NCBI GenBank assembly: GCA_023150565.1
Contig: JAKLKR010000006.1
Coordinates: 1 to 63,903 of the forward strand
Direction of reading: 5' to 3'
Source: Planctomycetota bacterium
Lineage (GTDB): Bacteria > Planctomycetota > UBA11346
DNA length: 63,903 nucleotides
The position numbers were made by a program, and so were the translations under genes. This document shows positions 7,774 through 15,055 of this stretch, one piece after another. The number at the start of each line of letters is the position of its first letter. Within the stretch, counting starts at the first letter, position 1. The notes below the pieces were generated by a model. The model searched no databases and was not told where the DNA came from. It saw only the letters and a program-made list of their open reading frames with translations.

Positions 7774-8448
7774 TCAGGGGACCCAGCGGCTGGCGGTGCC
7801 GAGGTCGCTGCGGGTCAGCGTCTCGGTGTGTCCGTCGCACATCAGGGTGTTGGCGCGGCCGCGGTGGCGCACCGCCGCGGCCATGGCGCTGACCCCGGGC
7901 GATCCGGGGCCTTCGCTGCCGTTGTAGAGGTTGTTGGCCCAGTTGGCGATCTGCCAGTCGAGCGCGTCGGCGATGAACATCAGGTCGCTGCTGCGGGTGA
8001 GCTGGCCCAGGCTCAGGCTGCCGACCAGATAGGGGGTGGCGGCGGCCGGCTTGAGGTGCTGGTTCATGCCATAGCTCAGGCCGACCTGGTTCCAGGTCGT
8101 CCAGCTGGCCGGCGGCTTGCTCAACGGGCAGAGCATGCGCCGGGGCACGCAGACGATGGCGTCGATGGGGTCGAGGGCGGCGACGAAGTCCGGGTTGGCC
8201 ATCCAGTCGCCGGTCGGCTCGATGCGGGTACCGGCCGAGTTGTTGATGAAGCGCGGCGCCATCATCTGCTCCCACGACTCGGCGTAGATCAGGTTGGCCA
8301 GGCCGAACTGCCGCAGGTTGTTGGCGCACCTGGAGCCCTGCGCCGAGGCTTTGACCAGGTTGATGGCCGGCAGCAGCATGCCGGCGAGGATCGCCACGAT
8401 GGCGATGACCACCAGCAGTTCGATCAGGGTGAAGGCGTGGCGGATCAT
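7774..8448 (-). CDS. pseudopilin-like protein (prepilin N-terminus, H-x9-DG)
   Basis: 224 residues. Residues 4-24 are the type IV prepilin class III signal ([18 protein letters not shown] after a short basic leader MIRHA), with Glu at +5 of the mature chain. It would be cut by a prepilin peptidase before Phe and anchored by the hydrophobic helix. The rest is a globular domain with [11 protein letters not shown] after the helix and a C-terminal [14 protein letters not shown] (His-x9-Asp-Gly) motif typical of the large PVC pseudopilin family. Its start overlaps the stop of the preceding pseudopilin by 4 nt (ATGA), so the two are coupled. The specific function is unknown. Confidence 0.85.
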   Translation of the reverse strand: MIRHAFTLIELLVVIAIVAILAGMLLPAINLVKASAQGSRCANNLRQFGLANLIYAESWEQMMAPRFINNSAGTRIEPTGDWMANPDFVAALDPIDAIVCVPRRMLCPLSKPPASWTTWNQVGLSYGMNQHLKPAAATPYLVGSLSLGQLTRSSDLMFIADALDWQIANWANNLYNGSEGPGSPGVSAMAAAVRHRGRANTLMCDGHTETLTRSDLGTASRWVP

Positions 8449-9191
8449 GGCACGCCGGTCCAGATGTTGGGCGAGACCATGGCCGAGGCGCTGGTGTTGG
8501 CCTTGTTCACCTTCTCCCACGGCGCCAGGGATTCCACGTGCAGATCGGCCATCAGGTAGGTCGACTTGCCGCGGTGGCGGATGCGCAACGACCAGTGGAG
8601 ACCCGGGGCGAACGCCGGGTTGTCGTTGGGCGCGCCGGCATACGGGGGGGCGACATTGCCGTTCCAGTCGCGCGCCCCGACGGCATTGACCGCCCATTTC
8701 TCGCCCAGCAGCACCAAGTTGGAGCGTGAGGGCAGCTGGTTGAGCAGGGCGCCGGCCCATCCCATGGGGTAGATCGCGCGGCCGGTGGTGGTGTTCACCG
8801 CGGTGCTGACGGCGTAGCTCAGGCCGAAGCCGTCGGCCGGTGCGCTGGCGTAGTTGCTGCGTGGGCAGATCCACACCTTGCTCGCGGTGCGGGTCTGACC
8901 GTCATCGAGGTAGAAGCGCAGCGGCGCGTACCAGTGGTAGTAGACGAGGTCGGGCGGGTAGTAGTCGGACGCCACTGCCAGGCCGCCGGTGATGGTCATC
9001 GCCATCACGCCCTCGTGGTCATCGGCGTATGTCTGCACCGCCATGCCCAGCTGGCGGATGTTGTTGCCGCACACCGCCGACTTGGCCACATCGCGCACCA
9101 GGTTGACTGCCGGCAGCAGCATGCCGGCGAGGATCGCCACGATGGCGATGACCACCAGCAGTTCGATCAGGGTGAAGGCGCGGTGACGCAT
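8445..9191 (-). CDS. pseudopilin-like protein, first gene of the operon
   Basis: 248 residues starting [14 protein letters not shown], a prepilin-type N-terminus identical over the helix to its downstream partner. [21 protein letters not shown] follows as two adjoining motifs of the family. The C-terminal signature is [14 protein letters not shown], so the usual Asp-Gly is Asp-Leu. GGAGG lies 7 nt before the start, which decides against a longer reading from 9263. It is the first gene of the operon 9191-3132 and faces the AT-rich control region. Known family members are secretion-system-like surface proteins of unknown role. Confidence 0.85.
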   Translation of the reverse strand: MRHRAFTLIELLVVIAIVAILAGMLLPAVNLVRDVAKSAVCGNNIRQLGMAVQTYADDHEGVMAMTITGGLAVASDYYPPDLVYYHWYAPLRFYLDDGQTRTASKVWICPRSNYASAPADGFGLSYAVSTAVNTTTGRAIYPMGWAGALLNQLPSRSNLVLLGEKWAVNAVGARDWNGNVAPPYAGAPNDNPAFAPGLHWSLRIRHRGKSTYLMADLHVESLAPWEKVNKANTSASAMVSPNIWTGVP

Positions 9192-9279
9192 GGAGACCTC
9201 CGCAGTCTGCGGCCAGTAGGGGAGTCTACCCCCGATTTGGCCGCGATGCTGGTGGTCGATCATGACCAGGAGATACCTC

Positions 9280-9418
9280 AGGACGGCACAATTGTTTAAT
9301 TGTTCACTATGGTGTGTGGCAGTTATATAAGTTGTTTAATACTAATAATTAGAGTTAAAGTTAATTGGCCTCCATCAAACTGCAGGTGGGCAATAAACGG
9401 GCCTATTGTCTGCTGTAA
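9280..9418. promoter_or_regulatory. AT-rich divergent control region
   Basis: About 140 nt of markedly AT-rich DNA in an otherwise roughly 70% GC window, between the pseudopilin operon (minus) and the GntR/LacI regulator (plus). It holds the inverted repeat ACAATT-GTTT-AATTGT (9288-9303), two copies of TTGTTTAAT exactly 40 bp apart (9292 and 9332), and CTAAT-A-ATTAG (9342-9352). Possible -10 elements include TATATA (9324-9329). It probably contains both promoters and operators for the adjacent regulator. Confidence 0.7.
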
Positions 9419-10558
9419 ATGTCCGATCATGCTGCGGGCATGCCCGCGCCGACTGCCGTCCAGCAGGCCGCCGACACCCTGCGCGTCTGGATCGAGCAGG
9501 GCGTGGTCGACGGCGGTCCGGCGCTGCCGGGCGAGATCGAGCTCGCCCGGCGGCTGAAGGTCTCGCGCGGCACCGTGCGCCAGGTGCTGGCCCAGCTCAG
9601 CGCCGGCGGCCTGATCACCGCCCGCCGCCACCGCGGGCGCAAGGTGCGCTCGCCGGTGGCGGTGGGCGCCGACCAGGCGGTGGTGATGATCGGTGGCGGG
9701 GTCGACCATGCGGTGCCCGAGCCCTACGAGGGCGCGGTCGAGGATGCCTGCGTGCGCACCCTGCGCGCCCATCGCTATCCGCTGCTGGTGGTCAATGGCA
9801 GCCAGACCCTGCCCAGCCACGCCCTGGCCCTGCTCGGGCGCCGGCCCCTGGGCATCATCGTCGCCCAGTTCCTGATGGTGCAGGAGCGCTGGGCGGCGCA
9901 GGCGCGGGCCTGGGCCGAGGCCGGCATCCCGGTGGTGGTGCACAGCCACGACGCGGCGCACGCCGCCTTCGACCGTGTCGCCAGCGATCACCAGGGCGGC
10001 TGCCGGGCGCTGGTGGCGGCGCTCATCGCGCAGGGCCGCCGGCGCATCATGCCGGTGTGGCACACCGATGCCCGCCCGGCCTGGCTGCTGCAGCGCGAGG
10101 CGGGCTGGCGCCAGGCGGTGGCGGACGCCGGCCTGGCCCTGCTCGAACCGGTGCGGCCGCTGGTGATGAAGGAGCGCTCCAATCAGGCCGATCCCCGCGA
10201 CCTCGACCTGCGCGCGCGCGGCTACCTCGGCTTCCTCTTCGACCGCCTGCGCGGGCCGGCGGCGCCGGACGCGCTCCTGGCGGTCAACGACAACCATGCC
10301 TGGGGGGTGGCGGGGGCCTGCCGGCTGCTCGGACTCAACGTCCACGCCCAGGTGGCGGTGGCGGGCTTCGACGCCAACTGGGGCGAGCACTGGGACCTCC
10401 ACCACGGCGGCATCCCGCCGCTGCTGACCGTGACCAAGCACAATCACCGGGTGGGCGAGGCGCTGGTCGAGGTGCTGGAAGAACGCCTGGCGCGCGGCTC
10501 CGGCGGCGCGCCCATCCATCGCCTGCTGCCGGTCGAGGTCCAGCGCGCCGGCGGCTGA
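9419..10558 (+). CDS. GntR-type DNA-binding domain fused to LacI/GalR sensor domain
   Basis: 379 residues. Residues 12-75 form a GntR winged helix (LPGEIELARRLKVSRGTVRQ, then LSAGGLITARRHRG). Residues 85-375 resemble the periplasmic-binding-protein-like effector domain of LacI/GalR regulators (GIIVAQF, then GVAGACRLLGLNVHAQVAVAGFD with the usual DxxVAVAGFD-type strand). This domain order is that of AraR-like sugar regulators. It lies opposite the pseudopilin/glycosidase operon and likely controls that operon and itself through the AT-rich region. No Shine-Dalgarno is visible before ATG 9419, so it may be leaderless; an internal Met at 9440 is an alternative start. Its stop directly abuts that of the convergent LacI gene. 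Confidence 0.85.
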   Translation: MSDHAAGMPAPTAVQQAADTLRVWIEQGVVDGGPALPGEIELARRLKVSRGTVRQVLAQLSAGGLITARRHRGRKVRSPVAVGADQAVVMIGGGVDHAVPEPYEGAVEDACVRTLRAHRYPLLVVNGSQTLPSHALALLGRRPLGIIVAQFLMVQERWAAQARAWAEAGIPVVVHSHDAAHAAFDRVASDHQGGCRALVAALIAQGRRRIMPVWHTDARPAWLLQREAGWRQAVADAGLALLEPVRPLVMKERSNQADPRDLDLRARGYLGFLFDRLRGPAAPDALLAVNDNHAWGVAGACRLLGLNVHAQVAVAGFDANWGEHWDLHHGGIPPLLTVTKHNHRVGEALVEVLEERLARGSGGAPIHRLLPVEVQRAGG

Positions 10559-11473
10559 TCAGCGCCGCTCGAGCAGGCTGCGTTCCGAGGACGTCTCGCG
10601 CACCATCAGCCGCCCGCGCAGCAGCGCCTCGCCGGCGGTCTCGCCGGTGCAGGCCGCCACCAGCGCGGCGGCCAGGCCGGCGCTGTCGGCCTGGATGCTG
10701 GTGATGGGCGAATGGCGCTGGTCGTTGCCCACCACCACCAGGGCGAAGGGGCGCTGGCGGCGGCATTCCAGCACCCGCCAGGGGTTGCCTTCGACCGGGG
10801 CCAGGATCAGCGCGCTGGGACCGTCGGCGGCCGCCATCAGGCGCAGCAGGTCGTCCTCGCCGTGGTTCAGCACCACCTCTTCCACCACCAGGCGGTGGCG
10901 GCGGGCGGCGGCGGCGGCGGCGCGGCGGCGTTCGGCGACCGAGAAGTGCGGCACCACCCCGGTGGCGAAGGCGAAGCACAGCCGGCGGTGGCCGAGCCCG
11001 GCGAGGTGGTCGATGGCGGCGGCCATGTCCGCGGCCTCGTCGGGGCGGATGGCGGTGGCGCCCTCGCCGGCGGCGTTGAAGGCCAGGCAGCGCAGGCCGT
11101 GGGTCTCGGCCAGGGCGGCGAGGCCGTCGGGCAGGAAGGCCATCGCCACCACCGCCGCCGGCGCCCCGCCCGGCAGGGGGGTGTCGCGGCCCTGCCAGGG
11201 CAGGCACAGCGGGCGCAGCCCGGCCCCGGTCAGCGCCGCCAGCGCCGCGGGCAGGAAGGGGTCCTGCCAGGCGCTGCCGTCGCTGCCCACCAGCACCACC
11301 GTGCGCCCGGCGTCGTCGCGGTAGCCCAGCCGGCGGGCGGCCTCCAGCACCGTGCGCCGGGTGGCGGCCGACAGCTCGCCGCGCGCCGCGGCCGGGCTCA
11401 GCACCTTGGCCACGGTCGAGCGCGACAGCCCGGTGGCGCGGGCGAGGTCGTCCTGGGTGATGCGGCGGGGCAC
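10559..11473 (-). CDS. LacI-family transcriptional regulator
   Basis: 304 residues. The N-terminal helix-turn-helix ITQDDLARATGLSRSTVAKVL (residues 5-25, given in two overlapping parts ITQDDLARATGLSRS and TVAKVL) and hinge region ARRLGYR are typical of LacI/GalR. The sensor domain follows (TVVLVGSDGS, then HLAGLGHRRLCFAFATG, then ALILAP). It is shorter than the usual 330-350 residues. It is the last gene of a minus-strand run: MFS transporter, CBM9-like protein, Gfo/Idh/MocA oxidoreductase, regulator. It is therefore the likely repressor of that sugar operon. It ends with no gap against the GntR/LacI hybrid. Confidence 0.88.
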   Translation of the reverse strand: MPRRITQDDLARATGLSRSTVAKVLSPAAARGELSAATRRTVLEAARRLGYRDDAGRTVVLVGSDGSAWQDPFLPAALAALTGAGLRPLCLPWQGRDTPLPGGAPAAVVAMAFLPDGLAALAETHGLRCLAFNAAGEGATAIRPDEAADMAAAIDHLAGLGHRRLCFAFATGVVPHFSVAERRRAAAAAARRHRLVVEEVVLNHGEDDLLRLMAAADGPSALILAPVEGNPWRVLECRRQRPFALVVVGNDQRHSPITSIQADSAGLAAALVAACTGETAGEALLRGRLMVRETSSERSLLERR

Positions 11474-11537
11474 GGCGGCAGGGTAGCCGGTCCCGGGCGC
11501 GCAGGAAACCGCCTGGTGGCGCGGGCCTGCCGGCCAG

Positions 11538-12728
11538 TTACAGGCAGTGGCGGTGCAGGCTCTGGTGGTCGCCGCGCACCAGGTCGTAGTCCTCGGGCAG
11601 CACGCGCTGCGGCTGGCCGGTGCGCGCCGACTGCAGCAGCTTGAGCGCGATGCGGGTCACCGCGTAGGCGCCGTCCACCGGGCAGGGGTTGGGCCCTTCG
11701 CCGCGCAGGTGCGCGGCGAAGGCCTCCAGGTGCTGGCGGTGGCCCTTGGACGGGAAGGCGAAGCGGCAGGCGCCCTGGCGGCCCGCGGCACGCTCGGCCT
11801 GCAGGCGGTCGACGGCGCGGTGGAACCCCTCGATGCCCGGGGGATCGCCGGGTTGGGCGCCGGTCTCCAGCGGGTAGCTGGTGCGGAAGGGCTCGCCGGC
11901 GAGGCCGCGCTGGCGCAGCTCCACGAAGTGGTCGAGGGCCACGGTGACGTGCCCGGCGGCCACCTCCACCAGCTCCTTGGGCGCATCGAAGTTGCCCACC
12001 AGGGTGTGCTGGAGGGTGGCGCAGGAGCCGTCGCGGAAGCCGATGACCAGGGTGAAATTGCCCCGGTTCGAGCCGTAGGCGTAGACCTCGACCGGATCCG
12101 ACCCGGCGAGCAGCAGCGCCAGGTCGATGAAGTGCACCATCTCGCTGAGCATGATCCCGTGCGGGTCGTCGAAGATCCAGCCCTTCCAGGTGCGGCTGTC
12201 GTCGTTGACGCGGATGAGGATCTGCGCCGCCGACTCCTCGCGCAGCGGCTCGCGCAGGCCGCTGTTGCGGTCGACCAGGGCGGGGACGTCGGCGCCCTGC
12301 GTCCGGGCCAGCGCCACCAGCCGGCGCAGGTCGCGCATGGCGGGCGCCGAACGGCGGTTGTGCCCGACGCACACCGGCACCCCGGTGCTGCGCGCGGCGC
12401 GGATGATGCGCAGCATCTCCTCCTCGCCCGCCGCCACCGGCTTCTCGGTGTACACCGGCTTGCCCGCCGCCAGCGCCGGCACGATCAGGTCGGCGCGCAG
12501 GTTGGTGTGGGTGCACAGCACGATGAGGTCGACATCGGGGGCGGCCACCACCGCGCGCCAGTCGGATTCGTGGCGCGCCGCGCCGAAGCGGCGGGCGGCG
12601 GCCTCGGCCTGGGCCGGGTCGAGGTCGCAGGCCACCTGCAGGCGCAGGCGGTCGGAAGCGGCGAGGTTGGGCAGGTGGGTGGCGTGGGCCAGGGCCCCGC
12701 AGCCGACCACCGCGGCGCGCATCGTCAT
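11538..12728 (-). CDS. Gfo/Idh/MocA-family oxidoreductase
   Basis: 396 residues. The N-terminal Rossmann domain binds NAD(P) (AAVVGCGALAHATHLPNL). The catalytic Lys lies in YTEKPVA near residue 100. The C-terminal substrate domain has MVHFIDLALLLAG with the conserved His. The family oxidises or reduces sugars, inositols and amino sugars; the substrate is not predictable. The start at 12728 is picked because GGAG lies 6 nt upstream; an in-frame ATG at 12743 is an alternative. It is strikingly similar to the gene at 20849-22090, with shared stretches such as CVGHNRRSAPAMR, NDDSRTWKGW, SNRGNFT and GHRQHLEAFAAH, so one is a duplicate. It sits between CBM9-like and LacI genes in one operon. Confidence 0.88.
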   Translation of the reverse strand: MTMRAAVVGCGALAHATHLPNLAASDRLRLQVACDLDPAQAEAAARRFGAARHESDWRAVVAAPDVDLIVLCTHTNLRADLIVPALAAGKPVYTEKPVAAGEEEMLRIIRAARSTGVPVCVGHNRRSAPAMRDLRRLVALARTQGADVPALVDRNSGLREPLREESAAQILIRVNDDSRTWKGWIFDDPHGIMLSEMVHFIDLALLLAGSDPVEVYAYGSNRGNFTLVIGFRDGSCATLQHTLVGNFDAPKELVEVAAGHVTVALDHFVELRQRGLAGEPFRTSYPLETGAQPGDPPGIEGFHRAVDRLQAERAAGRQGACRFAFPSKGHRQHLEAFAAHLRGEGPNPCPVDGAYAVTRIALKLLQSARTGQPQRVLPEDYDLVRGDHQSLHRHCL

Positions 12729-12812
12729 GGGTGACTCCGTCATGGCGTGATCATGCCAGCGCGCGCGCCCGGGCGCGAGCAAGGCGTCTGCCGTCCGCAT
12801 GCAGCCGGGCGC

Positions 12813-13508
12813 TCATGGGGCGAAGACCAGGGCGCCGAAGCGTGCGGGCTGGTGGAAGTCCAGCACCTCCCCCAGCGGGCTCCAGCTCGCCCAGTGGGGA
12901 TGGCTGCTGCGGTCGGCGCACTTGTAGAAGTTGCCCTGCCACATCCCGGCGGCCTCGACCGGGGTCCCGGCGGCGGCGGCGAGGAGGTCGAGGTCGAGCT
13001 CGGCGCGCAGCAGCCAGCGGCAGGGCCCGTGCCGTTCCGGATCCACCACCGCGGGCAGGCTGGTCGCCACCCGCACCCCGTCCTGTATCAGACCGGGATC
13101 CACCAGGCGCCGCGCCGCCTCGCCGCCCCGCCAGGGGGCGTCGGTGCCGTAGCCGAGATGGACCGAGCCGCCGGCGTTGAGCTCGAGGTTGAAGTAGCCC
13201 GGGCAGCCGGCCGGGCCGACGAAGAACTCGACGCAGCTGTCGCGGCAGACCGGCCCGTTGATCCCGGTGGTCCGGCTCACCACATGCAGGTCGTCGACCG
13301 ACCACAGCAGGTGCAGGGTGCGCTGGTGGCGTGCCAGGCGCACGGTGGTGCGCGGCCGGTGGCCGCTGCCTTCGCGCCGCCAGCGGTCGACCGGGACGCG
13401 CGCGGCGCCGGACCAGGCCGGGTCGTCCTCCGCGGTCCCGGGAGCCGGGGGCGCCGCCAGGCGCGGCACCACCAGCGCCGCCAGTTCGCAGGCGGGCGAG
13501 GCGATCAT
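12813..13508 (-). CDS. CBM9-like (DOMON-type) protein without signal peptide
   Basis: 231 residues of a single CBM9-like beta-sandwich: DDPAWSGAARVPVDRW near the N-terminus, LHLLWSVDDLHV, DSCVEFFVGPAG, YFNLELNAGGSVHLGYG, and MWQGNFYKCAD near the C-terminus. Such modules bind reducing sugars at the ends of chains in secreted enzymes. Here there is no signal peptide or membrane segment, so the protein should stay in the cytoplasm. Its start overlaps the stop of the MFS transporter gene by 4 nt (ATGA). A role handling the imported sugar is an inference. Similar stand-alone proteins occur in PVC sugar loci. Confidence 0.75.
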   Translation of the reverse strand: MIASPACELAALVVPRLAAPPAPGTAEDDPAWSGAARVPVDRWRREGSGHRPRTTVRLARHQRTLHLLWSVDDLHVVSRTTGINGPVCRDSCVEFFVGPAGCPGYFNLELNAGGSVHLGYGTDAPWRGGEAARRLVDPGLIQDGVRVATSLPAVVDPERHGPCRWLLRAELDLDLLAAAAGTPVEAAGMWQGNFYKCADRSSHPHWASWSPLGEVLDFHQPARFGALVFAP

Positions 13509-14833
13509 GCCGGGGTCTCCGCCGGCACCGCCAGTGCGGGCGAAGAGGCTGGCGCCGTCGGCGGGGCCATCAGGCGGCGGTAGCCCCAGAAGCAGGCCAG
13601 GCCGGCGGTGGCCAGCACCATGCCGAAGACGTAGGCCCGGCCGTAGTCCGAGGTCCCCCCGTTGACCACCAGCCAGCCCGAGATGGCGAGCACGGTGCCC
13701 GAGATGACGTTGCGGAACAGCGACAGGCTGGACGTCACCGAGCCCACGTGGCGGGCATCGCAGGTCTTGAACACCATGATCTCGGCCGCGCCGCCCAGAC
13801 CGCCGCCGGTGGCGCAGAGGATGGTGGCGAAGAGGAAGGTGGAGGCGTCATGCACCAGGCTCACCACCACCGCGAAGCCGACCAGCTGCAGGCACCAGAA
13901 TGCCGCCACCACGCGATAGCCGCTGCAGCGGTCGATGATCCAGCCGCAGGGCAGCGCCACCACCACCGCCGCCAGCGCCTGCCACGAGATGGCGTCGCCG
14001 TAGTCGGCCTTGCTGAACCCCAGGCCGGTGCCCGCCGGGGCGGTGGCCCAGAAGGTGTTCCAGTAGCCGAACATCTGGTAGAAGCCGCCGATCAGCGCCA
14101 CCCCCACCATGAGCAGGATGATGCGGCGGTCGCGGCAGCCGATGGCCAGCGCCGACCACGGGCGGAAGCCGGTGGTGGCGGGGCAGGTCACCGGCGGCTC
14201 GCGCAGGAACCGGCAGCAGATCAGGGTCATCACCGCCATCACCAGCGAGCCGGCGACGAAGGGGACGGTGGGGTGGGAGTCGGCGATGCGCATGCCGTAG
14301 CGGGTGACCGCGAAGAAGCTCAGGGCGGTGACGCAGGTGGTGATCGCCCCCACCCGTCCGAGCATGTCGCGGGGGACGCAGTCGATGCGCAGCAGGGGCT
14401 GGGTGCTCGCCTTCATGTCGAGGAACAGCATCTTCACCGCGTAGAGCAGGATCAGCGACCAGGTGTTGGTGAAGTAGGGGAACAGGGCGGTCGACACCAC
14501 GATGAACGGCAGCGACAGCAGGATGTACGGGGTGCGGCGGCCCAGCTTCGACACGGTGTGGTCGCTGCGCCAGCTGAAGTACATCACCAGGTAGCCCACC
14601 ACCCACAGGTTGATGCTGTTGAGCAGGGCGATGGTGTCCTCGCCCAGGCCGCAGGCGCGCATGTGCAGCCCGGACAGGGTGCCGGCCAGGCCGATGCCGA
14701 CCGCGCTCGCCACCACCAGGCACTGGATCAGGACCACGTTGCGCCACATCAGGGCGCGATCGGCGTAGTAGGCGGCCAGCCGCGGATCGGCTTCCTGGTC
14801 GGTGGCGGCCGGCGGCGCCTGGATGGTCCCCAT
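13505..14833 (-). CDS. MFS sugar transporter
   Basis: 442 residues with about twelve hydrophobic segments and the MFS layout: a long N-terminal cytosolic start, a first helix around VVLIQCLVVASAVGIGLAG, the loop 2-3 motif SWRSDHTVSKLGRRTPYI, and the mirror motif GWIIDRCSGYR in the second half. GRRTPYILLSLPF is reminiscent of the GPH/sugar-cation symporter branch. It opens the operon with the CBM9-like, Gfo/Idh/MocA and LacI genes and probably imports the sugar they process. AGGGG lies 9 nt before ATG 14833. The reading frame stays open far upstream only because it lies antisense to another GC-rich gene. Confidence 0.88.
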   Translation of the reverse strand: MGTIQAPPAATDQEADPRLAAYYADRALMWRNVVLIQCLVVASAVGIGLAGTLSGLHMRACGLGEDTIALLNSINLWVVGYLVMYFSWRSDHTVSKLGRRTPYILLSLPFIVVSTALFPYFTNTWSLILLYAVKMLFLDMKASTQPLLRIDCVPRDMLGRVGAITTCVTALSFFAVTRYGMRIADSHPTVPFVAGSLVMAVMTLICCRFLREPPVTCPATTGFRPWSALAIGCRDRRIILLMVGVALIGGFYQMFGYWNTFWATAPAGTGLGFSKADYGDAISWQALAAVVVALPCGWIIDRCSGYRVVAAFWCLQLVGFAVVVSLVHDASTFLFATILCATGGGLGGAAEIMVFKTCDARHVGSVTSSLSLFRNVISGTVLAISGWLVVNGGTSDYGRAYVFGMVLATAGLACFWGYRRLMAPPTAPASSPALAVPAETPA

Positions 14834-15055
14834 GTCGTGCCCCTCGGGTGGTACCCTGCGCCAGTGTGCCATGCGCGGCCCGCCGTCGCCATGTGGCGAT
14901 GAGCCGGCGGCATGCAGGGGCATGACTTCGGGCGTCGCCCCCGGGGGCTGGGCGGACGGCCGATGGCACGCCGGTGCATGCGCCGGTCCCGTCCCGGTAT
15001 GGTGCAGCGTGCCCGGTCGGCCATGCTCCCCGGCAGTCGCGCCAAGGAGCAGCCC
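14834..15055. promoter_or_regulatory. divergent promoter region with two dyads
   Basis: 222 nt between the MFS operon and a lipoprotein gene. TCGCCA-TG-TGGCGA (14886-14899) is a perfect 6-2-6 inverted repeat fitting a dimeric regulator. GCCATGCGCGGC at 14868-14879 differs at 2 of 12 positions from the shared motif GCCATTTGCGGC near 53600. No clear sigma-70 boxes were seen. Confidence 0.35.

Noticed and set aside
5662-8559. 965-codon open frame on the plus strand
   Set aside because: It is antisense to a signal-peptide glycosidase and a pseudopilin. Its translation is low-complexity Val/Ala/Gly/Arg and it has no motif. Long antisense frames are expected at this GC content.
9285-9418. Replication origin (AT-rich unwinding region)
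   Set aside because: There is no dnaA or dnaN nearby and no cluster of DnaA boxes (TTATCCACA-like). A divergent regulatory region explains the position better.
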